Below, piece after piece: positions 42,083 through 52,186 of a stretch of 64,000 nucleotides of DNA. The stretch covers positions 62,001 to 126,000 of the forward strand of contig CAZRQL010000001.1 in assembly GCA_964602415.1 (NCBI GenBank). The letters are read 5' to 3'. The notes below the pieces were generated by a model. The model ran no database searches and was not told the origin of the DNA. It was given only the letters and a program-made list of their open reading frames with translations. The stretch is from CAZRQL01 sp964602415 (GTDB lineage Bacteria; Bacteroidota; Bacteroidia; Cytophagales; Flammeovirgaceae). How positions within the stretch are numbered: the stretch's first letter is position 1; each line of letters starts with the position of its first letter. The translations under genes and the position numbers were made by a program.

Positions 42083-45000
42083 ATGGAAAAAAGCTTTTTT
42101 ATGCCTATTTTCGGTATAGGTGTGATACTTTTATGTTTATATGGATTCAATTGGGCAAAGCCAATTCCGATATATCTTCATTCGAGTTATGACAATGGTT
42201 ACGACGGAGACACTACCAAACCCACCTTCATAGATTCTTTGCCCCCTTATCGACGAGGCAGAAGAGGAGATGCTTTTAGCTCTAAGAAAGGTCGTTCGCC
42301 ATTGCTCAATAAGTTTCCTGCCAAACCCAAAATAAGTCTTGACACCACAGGGAGGTATTACAATATAGATGAGGAGCTTGGTGAAAATCCACTAAAAGAT
42401 CCCTCAAGGACGTCTTTTGAAGAGTACCGACAGTGGAAATTCAGAGAAAATCAGCGTGAATATTGGCGCAGTGTCAATGCCAAAGAACCCAGCGACACCA
42501 CGCAAAAAACAGCTAAAGACGGTAAATACGCCCCCAGTATTCCTTTGTCCCCTACTTTGGGGAGGTTGTTTGGAGGCGACCAAATAGATATCAATCCCAA
42601 CGGCAGTTTGTTATTGGATTTTGGTGGTTTGTGGCAAAGAGTGGCCAATCCCAATGTGCCTGTCAGACAACAACGCACAGGAGGGTTGAATTTTCGCCAG
42701 CAAATCCAAATGTCTTTGGTGGGCACAATAGGCAAAAAACTTCGTGTGGCCGCCAATTTTGATACAAGAGCCACTTTTCAGTACGAGCAGCAATACAAAA
42801 TGACCTATGCCTCTGAAGCACACGATATTATTCAAAATGTGAGTTTGGGTAACTTGCAGTTTAACACCAAAAACAGCCTGATAACGGGCGCAAAGAATCT
42901 TTTTGGAGTTTCGACAGAGCTTCGTTTTGGCAAACTCTGGGTGCGAAGCGTGGCCTCTACCCAACGAGGGAGCTTGGAGACGATGGTCATCAAAAACGGT
43001 GCACAGGGCAGAGAGTTTGAGATTTTGGGACATGCCTATGACAACAATAGGCATTTTTTTTTGGCTCAGTTTTTCCGAGACAATTACGAGCGAGCACTCA
43101 AAACATTGCCTCTCATTATTTCGGGCATCAACATCACAAGGGTTGAGGTGTATGTAACCAATCGCACCAATGACACTGAGACTCAGCGTGAAATTATTTC
43201 CTACCTTGATTTGGGAGAAAGGCGGCCATTTTCTAATAATCCTTTTGTGGGCTTAGGGAGACCCCCACTAAACCAGGGTGCTGACAACAATGCCAATGAC
43301 TTATTTGCCAATGCAAGAAGGCTTTCACGCAACCCCGATGAGGCTAAGTTGGAACTTGAAGCCGCCGGTATGGTACGAGGAACGGACTATGAGCCTCTCA
43401 GGGCGCGTAAGTTGGTACAGGGCAGAGACTACACATTTCAGCCGCTGCTGGGCTATGTATCTTTGGTTCAGCCGCTTAGAAATGATGAAGTGTTGGCGGT
43501 GAGTTATGAATACACTTTCAACGGACAGGTGTTTAAAGTAGGAGAAATGACTGAGGACTATCAGTCAAGGGGAGATAAGGATGTGGTGATTCTGAAGATG
43601 TTGCGGCCTTCATCGATTCGTACCGATATGCCTACATGGGATTTGATGATGAAAAATGTTTACACCTTAAACACCTTGCAGTTAAAGCGAAATAATTTTC
43701 AACTGCGCGTTGTGTACAGGGATGATTTGACAGGGCAAGATAACCCCAGTTTGCATGAAGGCGAACTCACTCGTAACGTGCCCCTGGTAGAACTGGTCGG
43801 GGCAGACAGGCTCAACCCCAATGGAGACCCTCAGCCGGATGGCAACTTTGACTACATCTCCGACGTAACGATAACAGAACAATTTGGCAGAATAATTTTT
43901 CCGGTGTTGGAGCCTTTTGGCAATAGTTTGAGGGAGAAGTTTTTACCTTCCGAATTGGAGCTGCAAGACAAGTACATTTTTGACCAACTTTATAGAGGAG
44001 TTCAGGCAGATGCGATTTTGAACACTACAAAAAACAAATTCGTACTCAAAGGCACATATCAATCAGGAACCAGTAACGAAATCATGCTCAACGCCTTCAA
44101 TATAGCCAGAGGTTCGGTTATGATAAGGGCAGGCAATACTATTTTGAGTGAAGGAACAGACTATACCGTTGATTACCAAATAGGTCGCATAAGAATACTC
44201 AACGAGGGCATTTTGGTTTCGGGCAAAGAGATTCGCATTCAGTATGAGCGTTCCGACCCGTTCAACTTCCAAGTCAGGACATTGGTAGGTACAGAATTGG
44301 AGTACAGATTTAGTAAGAAATTTGACCTTACCGGCACTTATTTGCTTTACAATGAGCGTCCTGCTATTACTCGTGTGGTTATAGGCCAAGAGCCGGTGCG
44401 CAACCACTTATGGGGGCTGGCTGCCAACTACCGCACCGACTCGCGATTTCTCACCAAGATAGTGGATGCCATACCGGGAATCAGTACCAAAGCCGAAAGT
44501 AAGGTGGTTGGTAGGGCGGAGTTTGCGCAACTTCTGCCATCGAATCCCAAACTGTTGGGCAAGAATGGTACAGCCTACATAGATGATTTTGAGGGAGCAG
44601 AAGTGCCTTACGATTTGACCCGAAGCCCCATTAGCTGGTACTACGGGCGCACTCCTTTGCGCATAGGGCGCAAAAATCCCAACAACATTCTGGAACTCAA
44701 CTACCGTAGGGCTAAATTGGCCTGGTACAATATTGACAACATATTCTATTTTACAGGTGGGAATCCCAACTTTCAACGACCCAATAACATCACAGACCGC
44801 GATATGCAAAACCATTACGTGCGTCCTATCAGATTCAATGAAGTCTTTCCCAACCGCCAAGCAGACCAGATAAATCTCAACGAAACCAGTTTTGACTTGG
44901 CTTTTTACCCCGATGAGCGCGGCAGCTACAACTACAACACCAACCTCACATCTGAAGGCAAACTGCCTAACCCCAGAGAAAGTTTTGGAGCCATTACCCG

Positions 45001-48000
45001 TGCCGTTACCCATGATGTGGACTTTGACAATATCAACATCCAGTACATCGAATTTTGGTTGTTAGACCCATTTATTCAAGGGGAGAGAGGCGGCAACAAC
45101 ACCACAGGCGGCAAAGTTTACTTCAATCTGGGGACAATTTCGGAAGATGCCGTGCCCGATGGGAGGCATTTTTTTGAAAACGGATTGCCTGACAATGTAT
45201 CTGAAACCGCCTACGGAAAAGTACCTAACGGGACATTTTTGACCGATGCTTTCTCGGCAGAGGCAGGACAAAGAGCCGCACAAGATGTTGGGTTTGACGG
45301 ACTCAATGACCAAGAAGAGCGGCAAAGATTTCAGTCGACTTATTTGGGGCCTATTGCCAACGTTGTAAACCCTCAGGCTTTGCAGAGCATAACAAGCGAC
45401 CCGGCGGCGGACAACTTCCGTCATTACCTCGATGGATTTTATACAGGGCAAGATGCCAAAGTGCTGGAGCGGTACAAAAATTTTAACGGGACACAAGGCA
45501 ATTCCCCCGTAGCAGCAGGAGCCGGTTTTGTTCCCTCCTCTACCAATATCCCCGACAATGAAGACCTAAACCGCGACAATACCCTATTGGATCAAGACCA
45601 ATATTATGAGTATGAAGTTGATTTGCGCCCCGGCTTAAACTCCCCTTACATAGCCAACAAAGTCATCGCTCGGGTACAGGAAAGTGGTGATTCGGTTACA
45701 TGGTACCAGTTCAGAATTCCCATCAGAGACAGTAGAGCGGTCAATTTTGGTGGGATTAATGATTTCAAATCCATCCGCTACATACGAACTTATCTGACCG
45801 ATTGGCAAGAACCGGTCGTGTTGAGGATGGTGCAGTTTCAGTTGGTAGGGGCGCAATGGCGGCCTTATACCCAATCCCTCAACCAAGGCGGATTGGGCAA
45901 ACCAACCGAACCCGGACAACTTGACTTTAGGGTATCTTCGGTCAATATTGAAGAAAATGGTCAGTTTACCGGAGAAAATATTCCTTATGTCGTCCCCCCG
46001 ACCGTAACACGCGATTACGACGTTACCAGTCAGGTTACGCGGCGTATCAACGAACAAGCCCTCCAAGTGTGTACCGATGCGCTGCCTGATGGAGAAAGCC
46101 GCGCCGTATTTAAAAACATACCCGTTGATTTGGTCAATTACCGCAGGCTCAAAATGGAAGTACACGCCCAAAGTCCTCAAAACCAAGTGAGAGATGGCGA
46201 GCTTTCGGTCTTTATTCGCTTGGGTACGGATTTTACCGAAAACTATTACGAAATAGAGTCGCCTCTGAAAATGACTGTATCGCCCAACACCAGCCCCATA
46301 GAAATATGGCCTGACAGCAACCGAATAGACTTCGCAACTCAAGACCTCTACATCGCTAAGGTACAGCGCAATGCCGCCGCTGCAAATAGGCAAATTCCTT
46401 TTACAGTGCAAATCGGACGCTATAAAGTATCCATCGTCGGCAACCCCGATCTTTCGGCTGTCAGAACAGTGATGCTCGGTATTAGAAACCCCCAAAACGA
46501 CAACAGGGCATTGCCCGTTTGTGTGTGGTTCAACGAACTGAGAGCTACGGACTTTGACAGAACAGCAGGCTGGGCAGCCAATCTCTCCATAGACGCAACG
46601 CTGGCAGACTTCGCCACCATAAGGGCATCGGCACGCTACTCAACCGTAGGCTTTGGGGGGATTCAAGACAAAATTTCAAACCGCCAAAGAAGTACCAATC
46701 TCGATATTGATATCAATTCCAACATAGCTTTAGACAAATTTTTCCTCAATAAAGTAGGTATTTCGCTGCCTATGTTTGTGAGCTATGAACGCCGCACTTC
46801 TAAGCCTTATTTCAATCCGCTCGACCCAGATGTACCAGTCTCAAAGGCTTTGCAAGGCATAAGGGATGACCTGCGCCCTACCTTCGAGGACAAAATCATG
46901 GATATCACCGAGCGAAGGGCAATCAATTTTACCAATATCAAAAAAGTGAAGATGAACCCGCAAGCCAAAAAATACGCTTGGGACATAGAAAACCTTTCGG
47001 CTACTTTGGCTTTTAGCGAAGAGTTTAGGAGAAACGGCAATATTGATGAGTTCAGGCTTAGAAACTGGAAAATAGAGTTGGGTTATGCTTACAACTTTGA
47101 AGCCAAGCCTATTGCCCCCTTCAAGAAAATGACAGGCAGATTTTTTAAGTCTTCAATCGGTAAAATCGTGCAGGATTTCAATTTGCAGTATGTTCCCAAA
47201 CAAGTAACACTCAGAGGAGGCTTGAACCGGAGCTATAATAAAACCCAATACCGCAATGGAGACTTGACTACTACGGGTTTTGCGCCCCTGTTCCAGAAGT
47301 CTTTTACCTTCAATAGAGCCTATACGGGGCAATGGCCTTTGACCAGTAGTATCAATTTGGATTACAATGCCACGGCAGATGCCGTCATAGACGAGCCGGT
47401 TGGGCAGATTGAGCGCGATTTTGCCAATGACAGCATTATGAAAAACCTGCGCAAACTCGGGCGACTCAAGCTATTCAACCAAACTTTTGGAGCGACTTAC
47501 ACAGTTCCACTCTCTAAAATTCCTGCTGTGGATTTCCTTTCATCCAATGTACGCTATCAGGGAGGGTTTATTTGGCAAGCAGGAGCAGTCGGGTTGGCAG
47601 ACTCTTTAGGGCACACCATACGCAACACAGCCACAACCGGTGCTGCGGCAAAACTTGATTTTATGAAACTATGGAACAAAAGCCCCTATTTGAAATTTAT
47701 TATGCAGCAATCCCAGCGGCGGGTACAGCCCGGACAAAAGTCTGCCGAATACGACCCGCTTGAGGAAGCCAAAAAACAGAAAAACAATAAGATAAAAAAA
47801 ATGGACGATAAGTTTTCCAGACGCAAATACCGAATGGATAATCGATTTGCCAAAAAAATCAAACGCTATGAAAAGCAAGTGCTTGCAGGGAAAATCAAAA
47901 ATACACCCCTTCAAACGCCGGATGGAGATATTGGGCGATTGGGCAGAAAAAAGCTCAAGCTCGAAGAAAAAATCAAAGCCATAGCCGCCAAACAAAAAGT

Positions 48001-49411
48001 CCGAGGGGATGCCAAGCCCATGCCGGTTGCCAAGGCAATAGGTTCAACACTAATAGCCATCAAAGATTTTGAGGTCAGACTCGATGAGACGCGCAGCACC
48101 ACCATACCCGGGTTTATGATTACCCCGGACTATATGGGGCTCAATCCGGCTTTCAACAATGCACCGGGTATTCCATTTGTTTTGGGAAGCCAAGACCCAA
48201 ACATTCGCTTTGAGGCAGCCCGCAACGGCTGGCTTTCCAGAGAGGCGGAGCAAAACAATCCATTTTTGCAGACCCGCAAAATAGAACTCTCGTTTCGTTC
48301 CAATGTAAACCCCACCAAAGACTTTACCATTGCACTGGAAGGGCGTTTGTCGCGTGGGTCAAACTATTCGGAAGTTTTTCGATATGACGAAGGAGATACC
48401 GAGCAGTTTTTAAGCCTTTCGCCTGTTCGCTCGGGTAACTATGGCGTTTCTTACATCACTATTTTGACGGGCTTGGGCAACAGCGGCAAAAACTCTCCCG
48501 CCTTCGCTGACTTTGTGGCCAACCGCGAGATTATCCGCCGCCGTCTGGAACTCGAACAGCCCGGATTGGTCTTTGACACCAGTGCCCAAAGTGTGATAGT
48601 GCCTGCATTTTTGGCCGCTTATAGCGGCGTAAGTGCCGAAAAAGTCTCACTCACGGGTTTCCCGCGTGTGCCTCTGCCCAACTGGACAATCACATATAAC
48701 GGACTCAATAAATTAAAGGCCCTTAAAGATAAATTCAAAACCATTACCCTAAATCACAAATACTCTTCTCAATATACGATAGGCAGTTTTGCGTCAAATC
48801 TATTTTATTCTGACCCTTTATTGGGCTATGATTTGAGTTTGGCTCGCAATGAGTGGGAATTTAGCAGGCTTTTGGCAGACACCAGCGGGAGAGCCATACC
48901 GATTTTGGTGATGAACCAAGTGGCGATTACCGAAAACTTCAGTCCACTGATAGGGTTGAGTATGCGCACCCAAAATGATGTGGGGGTTACGGGCAGTTTT
49001 GGAAGGATACGAACCCTTTCGCTTAATTTGGCAAATGCTCAAATCACAGAGATTGTGAGCAATAACATTACATTCAATATAAATTACCAAAAAAAGCCTT
49101 TCAAAGTACCCATAAAATTCAACGGCAAAAACCCCATTTTGGAAAACCAAGTAACAATAGATTTTGCTGTTACGGTGAGAGACACGAAGACCTTACAACG
49201 CAAAACCGATGTAGGCTCTGAGTTTACACAGGGCAATTTGAGTGCGACACTTCGCCCCTCGGTGAGCTACGCAATCAACAAAGCCGTTACCTTGCAACTT
49301 TATTTTGAGCGCACCCTCAACCAGCCTTACGTTTCCAATTCTTTCCGAAGGACGACCACTGCTTTTGGTCTGCAACTCAGGTATGCCCTGACAGCGGCTT
49401 CGGTCAGATAA
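42083..49411 (+). CDS. sprA: SprA, outer membrane translocon of the type IX secretion system
   Basis: A 2442-residue protein, normal size for SprA, the giant 36-strand barrel through which T9SS cargo passes. An N-terminal hydrophobic signal is followed by LFGGDQIDINPNGSLLLDFG and the long arrays of SprA-type strands (ARGSVMIRAGNTILSEGTDY, NGTAYIDDFEGAEVPYDL, IEFWLLDPFI, and the C-terminal DETRSTTIPGFMITPDYMGL). A strongly basic coiled insert lies at about residues 1886-1990 (KKMDDKFSRRKYRMD and on). It has its own leader and stands alone. With GldH and PorP it shows that this organism has a T9SS and probably glides. Confidence 0.97.
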   Translation: MEKSFFMPIFGIGVILLCLYGFNWAKPIPIYLHSSYDNGYDGDTTKPTFIDSLPPYRRGRRGDAFSSKKGRSPLLNKFPAKPKISLDTTGRYYNIDEELGENPLKDPSRTSFEEYRQWKFRENQREYWRSVNAKEPSDTTQKTAKDGKYAPSIPLSPTLGRLFGGDQIDINPNGSLLLDFGGLWQRVANPNVPVRQQRTGGLNFRQQIQMSLVGTIGKKLRVAANFDTRATFQYEQQYKMTYASEAHDIIQNVSLGNLQFNTKNSLITGAKNLFGVSTELRFGKLWVRSVASTQRGSLETMVIKNGAQGREFEILGHAYDNNRHFFLAQFFRDNYERALKTLPLIISGINITRVEVYVTNRTNDTETQREIISYLDLGERRPFSNNPFVGLGRPPLNQGADNNANDLFANARRLSRNPDEAKLELEAAGMVRGTDYEPLRARKLVQGRDYTFQPLLGYVSLVQPLRNDEVLAVSYEYTFNGQVFKVGEMTEDYQSRGDKDVVILKMLRPSSIRTDMPTWDLMMKNVYTLNTLQLKRNNFQLRVVYRDDLTGQDNPSLHEGELTRNVPLVELVGADRLNPNGDPQPDGNFDYISDVTITEQFGRIIFPVLEPFGNSLREKFLPSELELQDKYIFDQLYRGVQADAILNTTKNKFVLKGTYQSGTSNEIMLNAFNIARGSVMIRAGNTILSEGTDYTVDYQIGRIRILNEGILVSGKEIRIQYERSDPFNFQVRTLVGTELEYRFSKKFDLTGTYLLYNERPAITRVVIGQEPVRNHLWGLAANYRTDSRFLTKIVDAIPGISTKAESKVVGRAEFAQLLPSNPKLLGKNGTAYIDDFEGAEVPYDLTRSPISWYYGRTPLRIGRKNPNNILELNYRRAKLAWYNIDNIFYFTGGNPNFQRPNNITDRDMQNHYVRPIRFNEVFPNRQADQINLNETSFDLAFYPDERGSYNYNTNLTSEGKLPNPRESFGAITRAVTHDVDFDNINIQYIEFWLLDPFIQGERGGNNTTGGKVYFNLGTISEDAVPDGRHFFENGLPDNVSETAYGKVPNGTFLTDAFSAEAGQRAAQDVGFDGLNDQEERQRFQSTYLGPIANVVNPQALQSITSDPAADNFRHYLDGFYTGQDAKVLERYKNFNGTQGNSPVAAGAGFVPSSTNIPDNEDLNRDNTLLDQDQYYEYEVDLRPGLNSPYIANKVIARVQESGDSVTWYQFRIPIRDSRAVNFGGINDFKSIRYIRTYLTDWQEPVVLRMVQFQLVGAQWRPYTQSLNQGGLGKPTEPGQLDFRVSSVNIEENGQFTGENIPYVVPPTVTRDYDVTSQVTRRINEQALQVCTDALPDGESRAVFKNIPVDLVNYRRLKMEVHAQSPQNQVRDGELSVFIRLGTDFTENYYEIESPLKMTVSPNTSPIEIWPDSNRIDFATQDLYIAKVQRNAAAANRQIPFTVQIGRYKVSIVGNPDLSAVRTVMLGIRNPQNDNRALPVCVWFNELRATDFDRTAGWAANLSIDATLADFATIRASARYSTVGFGGIQDKISNRQRSTNLDIDINSNIALDKFFLNKVGISLPMFVSYERRTSKPYFNPLDPDVPVSKALQGIRDDLRPTFEDKIMDITERRAINFTNIKKVKMNPQAKKYAWDIENLSATLAFSEEFRRNGNIDEFRLRNWKIELGYAYNFEAKPIAPFKKMTGRFFKSSIGKIVQDFNLQYVPKQVTLRGGLNRSYNKTQYRNGDLTTTGFAPLFQKSFTFNRAYTGQWPLTSSINLDYNATADAVIDEPVGQIERDFANDSIMKNLRKLGRLKLFNQTFGATYTVPLSKIPAVDFLSSNVRYQGGFIWQAGAVGLADSLGHTIRNTATTGAAAKLDFMKLWNKSPYLKFIMQQSQRRVQPGQKSAEYDPLEEAKKQKNNKIKKMDDKFSRRKYRMDNRFAKKIKRYEKQVLAGKIKNTPLQTPDGDIGRLGRKKLKLEEKIKAIAAKQKVRGDAKPMPVAKAIGSTLIAIKDFEVRLDETRSTTIPGFMITPDYMGLNPAFNNAPGIPFVLGSQDPNIRFEAARNGWLSREAEQNNPFLQTRKIELSFRSNVNPTKDFTIALEGRLSRGSNYSEVFRYDEGDTEQFLSLSPVRSGNYGVSYITILTGLGNSGKNSPAFADFVANREIIRRRLELEQPGLVFDTSAQSVIVPAFLAAYSGVSAEKVSLTGFPRVPLPNWTITYNGLNKLKALKDKFKTITLNHKYSSQYTIGSFASNLFYSDPLLGYDLSLARNEWEFSRLLADTSGRAIPILVMNQVAITENFSPLIGLSMRTQNDVGVTGSFGRIRTLSLNLANAQITEIVSNNITFNINYQKKPFKVPIKFNGKNPILENQVTIDFAVTVRDTKTLQRKTDVGSEFTQGNLSATLRPSVSYAINKAVTLQLYFERTLNQPYVSNSFRRTTTAFGLQLRYALTAASVR

Positions 49412-49469
49412 ACAAACGAATTGCTTTTTTTGTAGGTTTGCAATGGGCTTTTTGTAACACAATTTTTTT

Positions 49470-50090
49470 ATGGAAAAAAATACGGTACTGTTTTGTCAGG
49501 TTGGGATTTTGTTGAGTATTCCTGCATGGTTGTTAGGTCTGCCTATGGGAATGGTTTTTGGGTTAGCCCAAATCATTCTGTTACTCATTGCCCACCATCG
49601 GATGTCTTCTTTTTTTGAGGAAAGCAAGATTTTTACCCCTATGCTGCTGGGCAATATCATCAGCATTGTTTTTACTTTTGGCGGTTTGTTTTATTTTACA
49701 TGGCTTTTTTTGAAGTTTGTGTTACCCGGTGTGGTTGCTGATGCCGAATCGCTACCCATGGACAAAATCGCTCAGGTGGTACAAGATCTGAGCGAAGACA
49801 TCCAAGAAGACGAATCACTTGCCAAAAAAGTCGGGGAGTTGGTTTTTGCTAATAGCGGGCAGTTTTTGCTGGCTTCGGGGATGATTTTGTCGGGCTTTGT
49901 GGCTTGGGCGTTTTTGACACGCATATCGTTGCTGGCCTTAGCCCAAAAAACACAAGTGCCCGAGTTGGGTACAGCGGGTCTTTTGTATTTGATTGGGAGT
50001 TTGACCACCATCTTTTTGGTTGGTTTTCTATTGTATTTTATTGGCTATATTTTTCATGCGATTGGATATTTCAAGCTCAGGGCTGAGTGA
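49470..50090 (+). CDS. Uncharacterised inner membrane protein
   Basis: A 206-residue protein with about five membrane helices (GILLSIPAWLLGLPMGMVFG, IISIVFTFGGLFYFTWLFL, LLASGMILSGFVAWAF, LIGSLTTIFLVGFLLYFIGYIF) and an acidic soluble loop in the middle (about residues 90-125, PMDKIAQVVQDLSEDIQEDES). I do not recognise the family. The stop overlaps the start of cobB (TGATG), so the two are translationally coupled, which suggests a shared role, but nothing in the sequence says what it is. Confidence 0.75.
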   Translation: MEKNTVLFCQVGILLSIPAWLLGLPMGMVFGLAQIILLLIAHHRMSSFFEESKIFTPMLLGNIISIVFTFGGLFYFTWLFLKFVLPGVVADAESLPMDKIAQVVQDLSEDIQEDESLAKKVGELVFANSGQFLLASGMILSGFVAWAFLTRISLLALAQKTQVPELGTAGLLYLIGSLTTIFLVGFLLYFIGYIFHAIGYFKLRAE

Positions 50091-50779
50091 TGAAAAAGAA
50101 ATTGGTGTTTTTCACGGGTGCGGGCATGAGTGCCGAAAGCGGAATCCCCACTTTTAGGGGCAGCGACGGGCTTTGGGAGGGGTATAGAGTGGAAGAAGTG
50201 GCTTCTCCGGAAGGCTGGAGGCGCAACCCCGCCTTGGTTCTTGACTTCTACAACCAACGCAGGCGGGCTGTACTTGCCGCCCATCCCAACGCCGCCCATC
50301 AAATCATCAAAGAGTTGGAGGACTATTTTGATGTGTTGGTCATCACGCAAAATATTGACGACCTGCATGAAAGAGCAGGCTCTACATCTGTACTGCACTT
50401 ACACGGTGAAATTCTAAAAGCCCGCTCTACCTTGGATGACAAAGTCATCTACCCCATTACAAGCGATATCAATTTAGGCGATAAATGTGAAAAAGGCTCT
50501 CAACTTCGCCCTCATATCGTTTGGTTTGGGGAAGAAGTTCCAATGATGGCCACTTGCGCCAGACAGACACAGAGAGCTGATATTTTTGTGGTTGTGGGAA
50601 CTTCCTTGGTGGTGTACCCTGCCGCTTCTTTGGTGGATTTTGTGCCTGATGGAGTCCCAATCTTTGTCATAGACCCCACCAAGCCAAATGTTTGGCTCGC
50701 TAATGTGCATTTTATTCAAGAGCCTGCAAGCAGTGGGATGAGCAAATTGAAAGAGGTATTGCTTGCTAATTACTTGTAA
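50090..50779 (+). CDS. cobB: NAD-dependent protein deacylase (sirtuin, CobB class III)
   Basis: A 229-residue sirtuin. Motifs: FFTGAGMSAESGIPTFRGSDGLW (in pieces), ITQNIDDLHERAGS, the catalytic His in HLHGEI, RPHIVWFGEEVP and GTSLVVYPAASL. The FYNQRRR segment carries the Tyr-x-x-Arg pair of desuccinylase-type sirtuins. The four cysteines of the usual zinc module are missing; one Cys remains in DKCEKGSQ. The start is ATG 50090, one base inside the upstream stop; GTG 50087 would be an alternative. Expected role: removal of acyl groups from lysines. Confidence 0.88.
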   Translation: MKKKLVFFTGAGMSAESGIPTFRGSDGLWEGYRVEEVASPEGWRRNPALVLDFYNQRRRAVLAAHPNAAHQIIKELEDYFDVLVITQNIDDLHERAGSTSVLHLHGEILKARSTLDDKVIYPITSDINLGDKCEKGSQLRPHIVWFGEEVPMMATCARQTQRADIFVVVGTSLVVYPAASLVDFVPDGVPIFVIDPTKPNVWLANVHFIQEPASSGMSKLKEVLLANYL

Positions 50780-50820
50780 GCAAATAAATTGGAAAACAAG
50801 TATTCGTATGAATTATCCGA

Positions 50821-50850
50821 TTGGTCAATCGGGATGAAATGTTAATTTTG
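50821..50850 (+). promoter_or_regulatory. Promoter for ffh-clpX
   Basis: TTGG at 50821-50824, 18 nt, then TAATTTTG at 50843-50850. The -7 box is an exact match, the -33 box is one base off. The start codon follows after 19 nt. Confidence 0.42.
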
Positions 50851-50869
50851 CGTTTGCAATAAGTGATAT

Positions 50870-52186
50870 ATGTTTGAAAATCTGAACGAGCGGTTGGGTT
50901 CAGCCCTAAAACTTCTCAAAGGCAAAGGTCAAATTACCGATGTAAACGTAGCCACAACGGTCAAAGAAATACGCAGGGCTTTGCTTGATGCCGACGTGAG
51001 TTTTGAAGTGGCCAAATCGGTTACCGAGCAAATCAAAGAGGAAGCATTGGGTCAAAAGGTGCTTATAGCCGTTGATCCGGGGCAACTTTTTACCAAAATC
51101 GTATTTGACAAACTTGTCGAGATGATGGGCAAGGAGGCCGTGCCCGTCCAACTGGTAGGCTCTCCGGCGGTGGTGTTGGTGGCAGGCTTGCAAGGTTCAG
51201 GAAAAACGACATTTTGTTCAAAACTGGCCAACCGCTACAAACGCGAAGGCAAACAGGTGCTTTTGGCGGCTTGTGATATTTACCGTCCGGCAGCCATCAA
51301 CCAGCTCAAAACCCTTGGCCAGCAGATTGGGGTAGAGGTGTATTCGGAGACGGACAACAAGAACGCCGTGCAGATTGCCCAAAATGCTGTTGCCTATGCC
51401 AAAAAACAAGGCAAAAACATCTTGATTGTGGATACAGCGGGGCGTTTGGCTATTGACGAGGTCTTGATGACTGAAATCAGCCAAATCAAAACGGCCTTAG
51501 CTCCCAGCGAGACGCTTTTTGTGGTGGACTCCATGACCGGACAAGATGCCGTCAATACAGCCAAAACCTTCCACGACCGCCTCAATTACGACGGCATTGT
51601 GCTGACCAAATTAGATGGGGATACCAGAGGCGGAGCGGCTCTGACCATCCGAATGGTCGTTCAGAAGCCCATCAAGTTTATGAGTATGGGCGAAAAGCCC
51701 GACACGCTGGACGTGTTCCACCCCGATAGGATGGCCAGAAGGATTCTGGGCATGGGCGATGTATTGACTTTAGTAGAAAAAGCCCAACAGAATTTTGACC
51801 AGCAAGAAATGGACAAGCTGGCCAAAAAAATGCGCAAAAACAAGTTTGACTTGGAGGATATGCTTGCTCAAATGCGCCAAATCAAAAAAATGGGAAGCCT
51901 TAAAGATTTGGCTTCCATGATTCCGGGCATGGGGAAAATCAAAGATGAAGACATTGACGAAAAGGGTTTGGTCAAAATGGAGGCCATCATCTGCTCAATG
52001 ACACCAAAAGAGCGCGCAGCCCCCGAAGTACTCAACCAAAGCCGCAAACAAAGGATTGCAAAGGGCAGCGGTACAACCCTCCAAGATGTCAATGTGTTGC
52101 TCAAGCAGTTCGATCAAATGCGAAATATGATCAAACAAATGAATCAGATGCAGAACAAAGGATTTTTTTCTAAAAAGAAACGTTAA
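50870..52186 (+). CDS. ffh: Signal recognition particle protein Ffh
   Basis: A 438-residue GTPase. N domain (about 1-85), G domain with GLQGSGKTTFCSKLA, DTAGRL, TKLDGDTRGGAAL, then the methionine-rich M domain (about 310-438), with GSGTTLQDVNVLLKQF and a terminal Met-rich helix that bind 4.5S RNA and signal sequences. It targets nascent membrane proteins to FtsY. Its stop touches the clpX ATG, so the two are read from one transcript. Normal length. Confidence 0.96.
   Translation: MFENLNERLGSALKLLKGKGQITDVNVATTVKEIRRALLDADVSFEVAKSVTEQIKEEALGQKVLIAVDPGQLFTKIVFDKLVEMMGKEAVPVQLVGSPAVVLVAGLQGSGKTTFCSKLANRYKREGKQVLLAACDIYRPAAINQLKTLGQQIGVEVYSETDNKNAVQIAQNAVAYAKKQGKNILIVDTAGRLAIDEVLMTEISQIKTALAPSETLFVVDSMTGQDAVNTAKTFHDRLNYDGIVLTKLDGDTRGGAALTIRMVVQKPIKFMSMGEKPDTLDVFHPDRMARRILGMGDVLTLVEKAQQNFDQQEMDKLAKKMRKNKFDLEDMLAQMRQIKKMGSLKDLASMIPGMGKIKDEDIDEKGLVKMEAIICSMTPKERAAPEVLNQSRKQRIAKGSGTTLQDVNVLLKQFDQMRNMIKQMNQMQNKGFFSKKKR

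Noticed and set aside
44408..46495. Long minus-strand frames (201 and 286 residues) inside sprA
   Set aside because: They are antisense shadows of a highly conserved gene and show no signal peptide or domain.
50780..50869. Possible 4.5S RNA gene next to ffh
   Set aside because: The gap is short and shows only a promoter; no GGAAG/AGCA-type SRP core is seen.
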